A stretch of 64,000 nt of DNA. Source: JAUWKC01 sp035527845. Its GTDB lineage: Bacteria > Planctomycetota > Phycisphaerae > Sedimentisphaerales > Anaerobacaceae. The notes beneath the pieces were generated by a model. It had not been told where the DNA came from. It ran no database searches and worked only from the letters and a program-made list of their open reading frames with translations. Made by a program: the position numbers and the translations under genes. The stretch is taken from contig DATKZT010000062.1 of the NCBI GenBank assembly GCA_035527845.1, positions 43,455-107,454 of the forward strand, in the 5' to 3' direction. This document shows, piece after piece, positions 52,085-62,800 of this stretch. Within the stretch, counting starts at the first letter, position 1; the number at the start of each line of letters is the position of its first letter.

Positions 52085-52762
52085 CTACCCGCCTGGCGAG
52101 TGTAGCTGTGGAAGTGGATCGGGGATTTCCTCGATCACGCCCATTTCTTTTAGCAAAGACGCCAGTTGAGCCATGTTCTCGTTCACATAGCGCAACAAAG
52201 CCGCGTTTTTTTTCGGTCGCCAGCCGTAGCGCCGCAGCTCGCGATAGGCAAATTCCGCATCACGCCTTTCGACCAATAGCCTGTAACAGGCCGTTACACC
52301 GCCGGTTCGCTGCGCCCCGGCAGCGCAATGGACCAGCACAGGTTTGCCGACCCTTCGCGCCTCGACAAGCGCTGCAATCGCCTGTGCATATCTCTCTATG
52401 TCTCCCGTGCCGTTGCCCGAAAGCGGAAATCGCTCTATTCGAATACCCAGCTCTGCCGCAGCCTTTATCTCCGCAGCCTGGTCTTTGTTATTCTGCGATT
52501 CTGCGCCGAGATCGACTATCACACCGATATTGTGCTTCCTCAACACTCTTTTCACCAGCGTCGCCGACAATTGGCCGCTGCGATATATCTTGCCTTCCTC
52601 GATCACGCCCCATTTCTTGGGGATGATTCGATCCTCGAGTAGCCCCTTCCATATCGCGATCCCCCCTCCCGACAGAACCGCTATCAATACTGCAACCCGG
52701 ACGAAACGTTGCTTCGAACTCATCCCTTTTGACAAACCCATATCTTCTATTTCTTGCTTCAT
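52085..52762 (-). CDS. membrane-anchored protein tyrosine/dual-specificity phosphatase-like protein
   Basis: 225 residues from the ATG at 52762; the frame is open further upstream to 52927 but that part is not protein-like. A transmembrane helix (VRVAVLIAVLSGGGIAIW, ~22-39) precedes a cysteine phosphatase domain with KIYRSGQLSATLV near its start, IVDLGAES, and the P-loop HCAAGAQRT (Cys-x5-Arg). Such enzymes use a phosphocysteine intermediate and act on phosphotyrosine or phosphoinositide-like substrates; bacterial DUF442/DSP-type examples are poorly characterised. It is divergent from the GT2 gene. Confidence 0.75.
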   Translation of the reverse strand: MKQEIEDMGLSKGMSSKQRFVRVAVLIAVLSGGGIAIWKGLLEDRIIPKKWGVIEEGKIYRSGQLSATLVKRVLRKHNIGVIVDLGAESQNNKDQAAEIKAAAELGIRIERFPLSGNGTGDIERYAQAIAALVEARRVGKPVLVHCAAGAQRTGGVTACYRLLVERRDAEFAYRELRRYGWRPKKNAALLRYVNENMAQLASLLKEMGVIEEIPDPLPQLHSPGG

Positions 52763-52952
52763 ATCCTTAGTTGGAGCCTTTCTGCACCGCCATCGAGCCA
52801 CCGGCCGTAACGCTCTTATGCTCGCGACCCTTGTATCAAACAAATGTTTCGACGTAAACAGTTTTTTCAGCTTCAGGGCTTGTCCCCGAAAAACTCCGTC
52901 GTTAGAATGCGAGGTCAAGGCCGGCACTAATGGAAATAAGGATGGTAGGAAT

Positions 52953-53696
52953 ATGGCCCATTCAGCGGTCCGCCAGGACGTATACCTTTCGATAATCGCC
53001 CCAGCCTTTAACGAGGCAGATAACCTGGCGCAGCTGGTTCAGGAAGTGGTCGGGGCGGTCTCTGTTCTGGACAAGCCATACGAAGTGATAATAATCAATG
53101 ATGCGAGTACAGACCAAAGCCCGACGGTTCTCGCAGAGCTGATGAAAAATTATCCGCAACTGAGAGTTCTATCGATGAAGCGCCGCGCTGGTCAGTCCGC
53201 TGCACTGAAGGCCGGGCTGCAAAGTGCGCGGGGACGGTTCATTGCCACCATTGATGCCGACCTGCAGAATGACCCCGCCGACATCCCCGGGATGCTCGAC
53301 CTCGTCGCCTCCGGCAGATGTGATATGGTCAACGGTTGGAGAGCAAAGCGAATGGACCCTTTCCTGAAGCGCGCTTCTACCCGTGTCGCCAATTTCGTTA
53401 GAAACCGCCTCACAAGAGAGAATATTCGTGACTCAGCATGCGGTCTGAAGGTTTTTCGCAGGGAATGTGTGGCCCACATCTATTATTTCGACGGAATGCA
53501 CCGTTTTTTGCCCACCCTCGCCAAGGTGGCAGGCTGCCGGGTCTTGGAAGTAGCTGTGAATCATCGTCCAAGGCTCGTTGGCAAGACAAAATACGGCATA
53601 TCAAATAGGTTGTCCAGGGGGTTAAGAGATACCTTCGGTGTTCGTTGGATGAAAGATCGTGCCCTCAGATGCGAGTTCGAAGAGTTGGAGCGATGA
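52953..53696 (+). CDS. GT2-family glycosyltransferase (dolichol-phosphate mannosyltransferase-like)
   Basis: 247 residues from the ATG at 52953; the frame is open further upstream but that part overlaps the divergent gene and is not protein-like. The GT-A fold is shown by LSIIAPAFNEADNL, EVIIINDASTDQS, and the TIDADLQNDPADI metal/sugar site; the acceptor region is RDSACGLKVFRREC. It has no membrane helices and would transfer sugar from a nucleotide to a polyprenyl phosphate, in the ArnC/DPM1 manner. Its stop overlaps the next gene's start, so the two are coupled. Confidence 0.85.
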   Translation: MAHSAVRQDVYLSIIAPAFNEADNLAQLVQEVVGAVSVLDKPYEVIIINDASTDQSPTVLAELMKNYPQLRVLSMKRRAGQSAALKAGLQSARGRFIATIDADLQNDPADIPGMLDLVASGRCDMVNGWRAKRMDPFLKRASTRVANFVRNRLTRENIRDSACGLKVFRRECVAHIYYFDGMHRFLPTLAKVAGCRVLEVAVNHRPRLVGKTKYGISNRLSRGLRDTFGVRWMKDRALRCEFEELER

Positions 53697-54010
53697 CAAT
53701 GGTCGAAAAGTTTTTGGAAAATCTGGACGGTATGGTGCTCATCGGACTGTTTGCTCAGTTGATGTTCGCCGGCAGGTTCGTGGTGCAATGGATAGCTTCA
53801 GAGCGGTATGGCAGGAGTGTCGTACCCATAGCCTTTTGGTATTTGAGCATATTCGGCAGCTCCGGCCTTCTGTTTTATGCAATTATACGCGCCGACCCCG
53901 TCTTTATCCTCGGTCAGACCATGGGAAATATAATCTATGTGCGAAACCTTATGCTTGTTTACCGTGAGCGAGGCCAAAAGGCGCAAGAAAAGACGCTGCC
54001 CCCGCCTTAG
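53693..54010 (+). CDS. LAB_N-domain small membrane protein
   Basis: 105 residues from the ATG at 53693, overlapping the GT2 stop. Three transmembrane helices match the lipid-A-disaccharide-synthase N-terminal-domain family: VLIGLFAQLMFAGRFVVQWI, SVVPIAFWYLSIFGSSGLLF and DPVFILGQTMGNIIYVRNL. In other bacteria this family accompanies GT2 and GT39 enzymes of lipid glycosylation (known association); the mechanism is unclear. It is convergent with the GT39 gene. Confidence 0.8.
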   Translation: MTMVEKFLENLDGMVLIGLFAQLMFAGRFVVQWIASERYGRSVVPIAFWYLSIFGSSGLLFYAIIRADPVFILGQTMGNIIYVRNLMLVYRERGQKAQEKTLPPP

Positions 54011-54075
54011 CATGCCCGCCGCTGCCGGCAAGCACCTGCACCGCCCAGGCCAGCCCTGTTCTTTCCAGGATTGTC

Positions 54076-55695
54076 CTATTGCGATTGCCTCAATTCTACC
54101 AGCCTCATGTCACCTTTGTGTCTGTAACTGAACTCATAGAGGGTTTTCGCAAGCCTGGATGAAAAGTCGGACGACTTCACAAGCTCCTCAAAAGCATCTT
54201 CTTTCAACAGCAGGTAGCTGACTTTCTGGTCGATCTGATCGGAAGTTACAATGTACTCCAGCGGAGGCCTGATGTAAAACAAGAACGCCTGGTAGCCGGG
54301 TTTGTACACATACAGGGTCTCCTCCTTGGGAATGATTTGGTTGATAGAGGCGGCTAAAGGCCGGCGCTTTTCGTATCGCTCTCCAATCGCCGCCGCCACA
54401 AGACCATATTGTAGTACAAGAGTGACTATTAGAATTGCCGTAAGAATTGACAGAACCAGAGGCGTGCGAAACCTGTCAATTTCGCTCAAAACAAGAATTG
54501 TCACACAAATCGTCGCTGCACAAACAACCAGTCCCCAAATCCTCGCGCTGAATCCAACGAAAACCACTGTTGCCGTCACACAGGACACTAGGAATCCTAT
54601 GATAAGTGCTGCCCTCCATATACGAGCACACTCTCGAAAATCCCCACCAACCCACAAAATCCATCCCAAAAGTACACTGGCCAGCCCAAGAACAGGCATA
54701 GTGTATCTCGGATGCATGCCCGGCATTAGTACAATCAAAACAAAGCCCAACACGAGGGACAATCTGCATCCCTTAAACAACGGCAGGTATTCTTGCTGGA
54801 TGTTCGAAGTATATTTCTTCCTCCAAATCAGGCCAACAGCCGGCAGCCAGGGCAGAAGATACGCTAATGACGTCAGAACGTGTCCGACCCATTCAAAAAA
54901 GTTGAACCCTCGCGGCCTGATTCTGGAGAACATCTCCCCTGACACTTGGTCTGTCATTGAGTTCCAGCCGGACTGTTGGGCGGCAAGATAGCTCCAACCA
55001 CAAAACACGCCCAGCATCAGCAGTACTCCGAACACGTGTCCTGCACAAGTCAACGCCTTGATCCTTCGATGATAGACCAGCACGCATACGACCGTTATGT
55101 AGAACAACAGCAGGCTTACCGGCCCCTTCGTGAGAAGACTGCAAGCCAGAATTAGCGACGGCACACCCCACAGCGACCATGCGCTGCTCCCGCACGCCCA
55201 GGCGTTCAGCCACCAGAGAATCGCCATCCCGGTCAGACAAATGTACACAGCCTCTATTTCTATCAGCCGACCTTTTTCTATCAGGCCAATACTCGTCATA
55301 AAGATGATAGACCCCATGAGCCGGCCCGATAGGTCCTGCCACGGACTTCGCATTAAGACCAGCACAGATGCGAATCCCAGGACAAACAGTGCCGACGGAA
55401 ACCGCGCAGACAATTCGCACTGCTCTCCTGTAAGGGCGAACGAAACAGCGACAAGCCAGTTGATGAAAGGAGGTTTCTTCCAGTAGGGCTCTCCGCCTAC
55501 CTGCGGTACTATCCAGTTGCCGGTCCTTAGCATTTCAACGGCCGGAAGCACTCTTCTGCCTTCTTCTCCTTTGAACTCCAGAGTGCCCAGCCCCGGCAAG
55601 TAAATGCCAATCCAGAGCAAAAAGAGGATCACGAAGGCGTGGACCCTTTCCAGCTTCTTATTCATCGCATCGGGTCCTATGTTTTCTCTAATCAT
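54076..55695 (-). CDS. GT39-like membrane glycosyltransferase (ArnT type)
   Basis: 539 residues from the ATG at 55695; an alternative ATG lies at 55665, and the frame is open to 55803. The N-terminal signature FKGEEGRRVLPAVEMLRTGN and QVGGEPYWKKPPFINWLVA is that of the ArnT/PMT family, with the catalytic acidic pair in the first loop. About ten transmembrane helices follow. It uses polyprenyl-phosphate sugar as donor on the periplasmic face, modifying lipid A or protein. It converges on the GT2-LAB_N pair, which would make and present the donor. Confidence 0.8.
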   Translation of the reverse strand: MIRENIGPDAMNKKLERVHAFVILFLLWIGIYLPGLGTLEFKGEEGRRVLPAVEMLRTGNWIVPQVGGEPYWKKPPFINWLVAVSFALTGEQCELSARFPSALFVLGFASVLVLMRSPWQDLSGRLMGSIIFMTSIGLIEKGRLIEIEAVYICLTGMAILWWLNAWACGSSAWSLWGVPSLILACSLLTKGPVSLLLFYITVVCVLVYHRRIKALTCAGHVFGVLLMLGVFCGWSYLAAQQSGWNSMTDQVSGEMFSRIRPRGFNFFEWVGHVLTSLAYLLPWLPAVGLIWRKKYTSNIQQEYLPLFKGCRLSLVLGFVLIVLMPGMHPRYTMPVLGLASVLLGWILWVGGDFRECARIWRAALIIGFLVSCVTATVVFVGFSARIWGLVVCAATICVTILVLSEIDRFRTPLVLSILTAILIVTLVLQYGLVAAAIGERYEKRRPLAASINQIIPKEETLYVYKPGYQAFLFYIRPPLEYIVTSDQIDQKVSYLLLKEDAFEELVKSSDFSSRLAKTLYEFSYRHKGDMRLVELRQSQ

Positions 55696-55917
55696 TTGCA
55701 ATTTGCCTTTTTGCTGACCAAACCTGCCCAACCACCGCTCCGTTGCACACGCCCAGCCGGTAACAGCCGACGCCGCTATTATAACACTGCAAAGACCGCT
55801 CACGCAACCTCTTGGACCTTCTTGCCCCGACCACCTGCCTGGAAAACCCCCCGAACCGGCGCAGCTCTCTCATCGCAGGATTATGCGAGAGAGGTTGCCG
55901 ATGGGCCGCATATTCAA

Positions 55918-56307
55918 AACACGCCTATCGGCATCAAAGACCTGCCGCCGCACCATCCGGAACCTGAGAAACTTCCTGACCTGCTTCATCCTGACGAACA
56001 TGAACTAACATACAGACAGTTACTTTCGCGCGCCCGGCAGCAGCAAAGTTGTCAGATTGTTCTCATGGAGCCGTTCATGTCTTGTTACGACCCCGCAAAC
56101 CAGATGCTGTCGGGCCTGCGAACCTGCATCAAGATAGTGCACCAGCTGCAAAAAGAATTCTCTGCGCTGCTCGTCCCCCTGCAAAGCCGCATCGACCAAC
56201 AAAGCGAACGGGTCCCGCCGTCGAAATGGTCAACCGACTTCGTCCATCCTTTCCAGTGGGCCCACGCCTGGATCGCGAAGCGCTGCCTCGATGCCGCCGG
56301 TCTATGA
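55918..56307 (+). pseudogene. C-terminal part of an SGNH/GDSL-type hydrolase
   Basis: From a degenerate block III (IGIKDL instead of GxND) the frame reads LTYRQLLSRARQQQSCQIVL and MEPFMSCYDP, then ends with STDFVHPFQWAHAWIAKR, whose Asp-x-x-His is the catalytic pair of SGNH esterases. The N-terminal GDS nucleophile block is missing and the catalytic Asn is replaced by Lys, so the gene is a 5'-truncated remnant. It lies 223 nt before nrdJ. Confidence 0.7.
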
Positions 56308-56456
56308 GAAGTTGGCGCGTCGATGAAAAAAATTTTCTCACCATAGATTCAGTAAAGACAAGGACTAACACAAAGCCAACAAGATTTGTGCGAAAAATTT
56401 TCATTTTTGCCTTTACATTACGCCGATTCATAAGTATTCTCTGATTTCGGTTTTTT

Positions 56457-56503
56457 CAACTATATGTTGTATTATTCCAGGTCATCTTATCTGTATGTTG
56501 TAG
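56457..56503 (+). promoter_or_regulatory. tandem NrdR-box-like sites upstream of nrdJ
   Basis: Two related sequences, CTATATGTTGT (56460-56470) and CTGTATGTTGT (56491-56501), are spaced exactly 31 bp apart, three helical turns, as known for paired NrdR boxes. The first matches about 12 of 16 positions of the NrdR consensus as I recall it, the second about 9. They lie 30-75 bases before the ATG of the ribonucleotide reductase gene, where repression would be expected. Confidence 0.6.
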
Positions 56504-56530
56504 TGTCATTTTTCGCATGGAGGCGCTTAA

Positions 56531-59500
56531 ATGTCTTGTAAGTACGACCCCGAAAACCCTTTTAAGGACCAGCAAACGCCCCCACAGGCGGCGATTCAGC
56601 CTCCCGGCTCAAAGGGTTTGAAGATCGACAATTTCTTCTCCACACCGGGCGTGCATCCTTTCGACCAGCTTCAATGGGAGAAACGCTCGGCCAAAATCAC
56701 AGGCGATGGCGGACAAACCGTATTCCAGCAGGACAACATTGAGGTTCCAGTCTCTTGGAGCCAGTTGGCCGCGAAGGTCGTCGCCAGCAAGTACTTCTAT
56801 GGCGATGTTGAAACTGGCCGACGCGAAAGCTCCGTCAAGCAGTTGATTCACCGCGTCTGCAGGACAATCGCCGACCGCGGCAAAAAGGATGGATATTTTG
56901 CCGCCGATGAGGATGCCGAAGCCTTTTACAGCGAGCTGGCGTGGCTTTGTGTCAACCAGTACGGCGCCTTCAATTCACCGGTGTGGTTTAACGTCGGACT
57001 TTTTGATGTCTACGGTATCGCCGGAAGCAAACATAACTTCCGCTGGGATACCGACACTAAACAAGCCGTCCCCTGCCAAAACAGCTATGAGTTCCCACAG
57101 GCCTCGGCCTGTTTCATCCAGTCCGTTAAAGACTCCATGGAAGACATAATGCGCCTCGCCGCCAGCGAAGCCATGCTCTTCAAACACGGCTCGGGTACCG
57201 GTACCGACCTTTCCACCCTTAGAAGCAGCAAAGAGAAACTCTCCGGCGGCGGAAAGCCCTCAGGCCCCTTGAGTTTCATGAGGGTCTATGACCAGATCGC
57301 AGCCGTCATAAAGTCCGGCGGCAAAACACGCCGAGCCGCAAAAATGCAGTCACTGAAGGTCACTCACCCCGATATTAGAGAATTCATAACCTGCAAGGCC
57401 GAAGAAGAAAAAAAGGCCTGGGCGCTTATCGACGCCGGTTACGACGGCGACTACAACAACCAGGCCTACAGCAGTGTCATGTTCCAGAACTCGAATCTCT
57501 CCGTTCGGGTCACCGATGACTTCATGCAGGCCGTCGAAAAAGACGACAGTTGGAGCACCTATGCCGTAACCACCGGAGAAAAGCTCACCGAACATTCCGC
57601 CAGAGAGCTTATGGAGCTGATTGCAGACAGCACCAGAATTTGCGGCGACCCCGGCATCCAGTACCACAGCACCGTCAATCGCTGGCACACCTGCCCAACC
57701 TCCGGCCCCATCAATGCCTCGAATCCATGCAGCGAATACATGTTCATCGATGATTCCGCCTGCAATCTTGCTTCTTTGAATCTTCTGAAGTTTCGAAAGG
57801 ATGACGGCTCTTTCGATATCGCCGCCCTGAAAAGGGCCGTAAGGATATTCATCATCGCACAGGAAATCCTCGTTGACAACGGCAGCTACCCAGACAAATC
57901 CATCGCTGTTAACAGCCATCTTTTCCGGGCGCTGGGCCTCGGTTACGCTAATCTCGGTTCGCTTATTATGAGCCTCGCCCTTCCCTATGATTCCGACCAG
58001 GCCAGGGCCATCGCCGCCGCCATCAGCGCCTTGTTGACCGCCTCGGCTTACGCCACAAGTGCCGAAATAGCTGCTGTCAAAGGTCCCTTCGAGGAATTCG
58101 GCAGGAACGCAGATGCCATGCTCAAGGTCATTGGTATGCATCGTCAGTATGCCTACGACATACCCGAATCCCATTGCCCCGAGCATCTGCGAAACACGGC
58201 CAAGGATGCCTGGGACGAGGCCTTCGACGCCGGCTCAAAAATCGGCTTTCGAAACGCACAGACCACCGTCCTCGCACCCACCGGCACAATCGGATTCATG
58301 ATGGACTGCGATACCACCGGAGTCGAGCCCGACATCGCACTGGTAAAGTACAAACTGCTCGCCGGCGGCGGAATGCTCAAGCTCGTCAATAAAACAGTCC
58401 CCATGGCCCTCGACCGCCTCGGTTACAGCGCCGAAGACATAAAATCAATCTGCGATTACATCGACCAGAACGAAACCATCGAAGACGCCGAAAAGCTCAA
58501 CCCCGACCACCTGCCGGTATTTGACTGCGCCTTCAAACCCAGAAACGGCAAAAGACACATTCACTATTCGGCCCATCTGAAGATGATGGCCGCCGTCCAG
58601 CCCTTCATCTCCGGTGCAATCAGCAAGACCATCAACATGCCCAAAGAAAGCACCACCGAGGAAATCGCCGCCGCCTACATGGACGGCTGGAAAATGGGCC
58701 TAAAGGCCGTCGCCATCTACCGCGATGGTTCCAAGAGACTACAGCCCGTCTCTACCAAAAAGCACAAGGATGCCAAAGCCGAAGCCGGCACCGAAGCAGC
58801 CGCCCAAGCCAGGCCCTTCAGACGCCGACTGCCGGATACCCGACACAGTATTACACACAAATTCTCCGTTCAAGGACATGAAGGCTACCTGACGGTGGGG
58901 CTATATGAGGATGGACAGCCTGGTGAGTTGTTTATCACTATGGCCAAGGAGGGCAGCACCGTCGGGGGCCTTATGGATGTCATCGGGACCTGTACCTCTA
59001 TGGCCCTGCAGTATGGCGTCCCGCTGATTACACTCGTCGACAAGTTCCGCCACGCCCGATTCGAACCCTCGGGAATGACCTCCAACAAGGATATTCCCTT
59101 TGCAAAGAGCCTCATCGACTACATCTTCTGCTGGCTCGGCTGCCGCTTCATTCCAGGCTACGCCGAGAAGAACACCCCCAATCGCGCCGCCGCGGCCGTG
59201 ACGCCCCCGGAAAGCAAGAACACCACCACCGCCAAAAAACTCGTCGAAAAGACCAAGGACCTCGCACATAAGATTGCCGAGGCCAGAGCCGACGCCAAGG
59301 CAAAGGCCCTGCAGGACCATCAGGCTTCTCCCGTTCTCAGGCACGCGATACGCCACGATTCTCTCGCTCCCGCGGGCAGATTCGCCGACCACCCCGACCG
59401 CGTCGGCACTTTGGTTGCTTCGCTTGTGACCGAGGATTTGAGCCTGCTGCAGGCCGAAACCAAGGTCATGCAGCAGTTCAACGCCCAGTTCGAGCATTTC

Positions 59501-59602
59501 CAGGACGATGCGCCCGCCTGCGATATCTGCGGCGCCATCACTGTCCGAAACGGAACCTGCTACAAATGCTATAACTGCGGAAACTCCATGGGCTGCTCTT
59601 GA
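56531..59602 (+). CDS. nrdJ: adenosylcobalamin-dependent (class II) ribonucleoside-diphosphate reductase
   Basis: 1023 residues. RBS GGAGG lies 7 nt before the ATG. The catalytic alpha-like barrel shows AFNSPVWFNVG, KHGSGTGTDLSTLR, NPCSEYMF (radical-site Cys) and APTGTIGFMMDCDTTGVEP. Residues ~770-870 are a TSCPD-type domain (EGYLTVGLYEDGQPGELFIT). The C-terminus has a zinc-ribbon-like CDICG...CYKCYNCG followed by a terminal Cys region for re-reduction. It reduces NDPs to dNDPs with coenzyme B12 and needs no oxygen. No cobalamin riboswitch was recognised upstream; NrdR-like boxes are present. Confidence 0.95.
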   Translation: MSCKYDPENPFKDQQTPPQAAIQPPGSKGLKIDNFFSTPGVHPFDQLQWEKRSAKITGDGGQTVFQQDNIEVPVSWSQLAAKVVASKYFYGDVETGRRESSVKQLIHRVCRTIADRGKKDGYFAADEDAEAFYSELAWLCVNQYGAFNSPVWFNVGLFDVYGIAGSKHNFRWDTDTKQAVPCQNSYEFPQASACFIQSVKDSMEDIMRLAASEAMLFKHGSGTGTDLSTLRSSKEKLSGGGKPSGPLSFMRVYDQIAAVIKSGGKTRRAAKMQSLKVTHPDIREFITCKAEEEKKAWALIDAGYDGDYNNQAYSSVMFQNSNLSVRVTDDFMQAVEKDDSWSTYAVTTGEKLTEHSARELMELIADSTRICGDPGIQYHSTVNRWHTCPTSGPINASNPCSEYMFIDDSACNLASLNLLKFRKDDGSFDIAALKRAVRIFIIAQEILVDNGSYPDKSIAVNSHLFRALGLGYANLGSLIMSLALPYDSDQARAIAAAISALLTASAYATSAEIAAVKGPFEEFGRNADAMLKVIGMHRQYAYDIPESHCPEHLRNTAKDAWDEAFDAGSKIGFRNAQTTVLAPTGTIGFMMDCDTTGVEPDIALVKYKLLAGGGMLKLVNKTVPMALDRLGYSAEDIKSICDYIDQNETIEDAEKLNPDHLPVFDCAFKPRNGKRHIHYSAHLKMMAAVQPFISGAISKTINMPKESTTEEIAAAYMDGWKMGLKAVAIYRDGSKRLQPVSTKKHKDAKAEAGTEAAAQARPFRRRLPDTRHSITHKFSVQGHEGYLTVGLYEDGQPGELFITMAKEGSTVGGLMDVIGTCTSMALQYGVPLITLVDKFRHARFEPSGMTSNKDIPFAKSLIDYIFCWLGCRFIPGYAEKNTPNRAAAAVTPPESKNTTTAKKLVEKTKDLAHKIAEARADAKAKALQDHQASPVLRHAIRHDSLAPAGRFADHPDRVGTLVASLVTEDLSLLQAETKVMQQFNAQFEHFQDDAPACDICGAITVRNGTCYKCYNCGNSMGCS

Positions 59603-59881
59603 CCCGCCGAGTCGCTTACCCGCCGCTTGCCCCCGTTCTTTTCGTGGATTTCGCGGGTTCAGTCATCGCCGACCCGGCAATCTTAATCCCAGCTCAAGAC
59701 CACGCGCCAAAAACTCAATACTCCCTACCTCCTCATCGCGGCCTCCAGCAAGACTGCGCGGTCCTGAGAAGGACACACAGAAACCGTGAGCAGAATTTAT
59801 TTGATTGAACTCAAATCAAAGCCCGAATACTATAGTATTGGAGCATTTTAAATCGACAGTAGGGTCTGGCACCTTTTCCAA

Positions 59882-62800
59882 ATGGCTAAAACGCAAAATC
59901 AAGGGATTGAAGGCTTAATCAAGTCCGGTTATTACCGTCGCGGACTGTTCACGAGTAGCGACCAACTCGACCGCGTAGACCCTCCATTGCCACATTCTCA
60001 CACGGTGCGCAGGGCCTTTCGGCGCATGAAGCTGGATGCCGTATTATATGTTGAGCGTGTCCCCACCGCCTATTTCAAGAGGGTGAGACGGTTAGATGCC
60101 GCAAACATAAGAAGCTGGCAGACAGACTTGTGGAATCAGCATATCGTACCCCTCCTGGTTATTATCTCTGATACCCAGGTCAAGGTCTATTCCGGTCAGG
60201 CGCTCCCCGCAGATAAAGGCGAAGATGTCGATGGCAACGGGCGTCTCGTCGAAATCTTTGGCGAAGTGGCTGACGTCCTCGAACTCGAAGTCCTCGCATC
60301 CATCCAGACGGGCGAGATATTCCGCAAACCCGACAGTTTTAACAGAAACCATGCCGTGGACCGCTGCCTCTTGGAGAATCTGACGGCGACGGCGAAACAA
60401 CTCATAAATTGCCCCAACGACCCCTTTACGCCAGAGTTCGCACATCTTTTCCTGATGCGCTTATTGTTCGCCTGCTATCTCATAGAACGGAAAATGATAA
60501 AGGGCAGACATTTCCCAGATGACTCTGATCTCTGTCATATAGGCACCCAATACAATCGCCTTGTCGATATGTTAAACCACTTGTCCCACCCGCAAGATAG
60601 GGATGCTCTGTTCCGGCTGTTTCACCACTTGAAGGAGTCCTTTAACGGCAGCCTTCTTGATACAGACCTCAATAAAGAGAAAAAAGAGGTAAATGACGAC
60701 CATATGCGGATTATCCGCTCGTTTCTAAATGGCGATGACTTCAAGACCCGCCAATATACCCTCAGCTTCTGGGCTTATGATTTCAAGATTATTCCTATTG
60801 AGACCATCAGCGCGATATACCAGGGATTCATCAGCGAACAGGGGGAACTCCAGCAAACATCCGGCGCATATTATACGCCCCCTCACCTTGCCGAATTAAC
60901 CGTCGACATATTGCTTCAGAATCACACAAAGCCTTTATATGAATCTAAAGCCCTTGACCCTGCCTGCGGTTCCGGAGTTTTTCTCGTCAGCCTCTTCAAT
61001 CGCATGGCTAACCAATGGATGGCCAGGCATGCTAATCACCAGCGAAAAACCAGAGCTAAACAATTGCTCGATATCCTTCAAAACAAATTGTTTGGAGTTG
61101 ATGTCAACAAGACTGCCTGTCACATTACCTGTTTTAGCTTATATCTGGCTGTACTCGAGCAATTGGACCCTTGGGACGTCGAGAACCTCAAAGAACAAGG
61201 CCTGAAGTTCCCGCCCCTATTATTACCAAAAGACGACCAGCAGCAGAATAACCAGCCAAGAACTATTGTGCACGGCAATTTTTTTGATCCTACCCTCCAA
61301 CTCGACTCCTCAGATTTCGACTTTGTCATCAGCAATCCACCTTGGGTGAGCAGGGGCAAATGCAAGGATAAGTTCTTCCTGCGCTGGCAAGAATGCGACA
61401 AGGATATCAGAGGTCCGCAGAAACAGATTGCTCATGGCTTTATGTGGAAAGCAATCGCGCCTTTGAGTAATTCGGGCAAGGCTTGTCTTCTCCTTCCTAC
61501 GGCAGTATTACTAAATAAAACAGACAAATTTCAGGTTGAGTGGTTTGGCGAAGTCACAGTGGAAAGAGTGGTAAACTTCTCCGATTTGCGTTTCGTATTA
61601 TTTGCAGATGCAATCCACCCCGGTATCGCCGTCCGGTTCAACAAGACAAGACCGGACATTACCAAAAATAGAATAAGATATGAAAGTCCCAAGGTTGACA
61701 TTCGCAGTTGCCGTGGCGGCGCTGTATATATTTACCATGAGGACGTAAAAACAATCCGCCTTTCTGAACTGTTGGCAAACGCTCAAAGCAGGGAGGCATC
61801 AAAAGTCTGGAAAACTGAATTCTGGGGTACTTGGCGCGATCTGAAATTATTGCAACGATTGTCTGATATGCCTCATCTTAGAGATGCGTTAGAACCTCAT
61901 GGAAAATGTAAACATTGGACCACTGGCGTGGGTATTCAACCCAAAGGAGGTGATTTGAATCCTATCTGGTGGAAATCAGATAGACTTTTTCTTGACACCA
62001 ACAGCCCCCTCATACAATTAGTTCTTACTGAAGATGACTGTCGCCCTGTTGGCAATTTGTTTCCTGAAAGAATCCACCGCCCGCGAACACCCGAGCAATT
62101 CAATGCACCGTTAATGGTCGTCAATAAAGGAGGTTCTAAGATAGCATTCGTCGGCTTTCCTGTGCTCTTCAAAGACAGCCTCTTTTCCATATCGGCTACT
62201 CAGGCGGATAAACGCATTTTACAGTTTCTAGTGGCCGTACTAAGGTCCGACCTCGCCCGATATTACTACTTCCATACGGTTTCTAACTATGGTACTGAGC
62301 GGACTCAATTCTTTACCGACCAAATTACAGATTGCCCTTTCTTCATCCCTCAAGATGCCTCTGACCCAACCAAGGCCAGAGAAATCGCTCGCGAAGTGTC
62401 CGCTAAACTTCAGAAATTTGAAGATGAACTCAGAAGGCAGAATTACGTAATTGGTCGTCTGGAAAAAGCACAGCAGATACAAGAAGAATGTGAAACCCTT
62501 GTCAGACAGTATTACGACATCGACGAATATGAACAAATATTAATAGAAGACACAGTTGACTATATCATCCCCAGTATCACACCCCGAGCCAATCCAAATA
62601 AGAAAGTTAAAACTCTCACGCATGTTAATCCTGAGCAGCGGCAGACCTATACAGAGACCCTTTGCAAAATGCTCAACATACATGCCAGAACAGGATGCAA
62701 AGTCCAAGCCCATGTAGTTAAAGCGGATTCACAGGCCGTTGTTGTTATCTCTCGTGCCAAGGATAAGCCGAAGCCGTTTTATGAGAAAGCAGCCCCCGAA

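Noticed and set aside
52344..52952. N-terminal extension of the GT2 gene
   Set aside because: The frame is open, but it overlaps the phosphatase gene antisense and is not protein-like; the GT-A domain starts just after the ATG at 52953.
56308..56530. Possible cobalamin riboswitch before nrdJ
   Set aside because: The leader is only ~220 nt, AT-rich, and lacks a B12-box-like segment; NrdR-type sites explain the visible pattern better.
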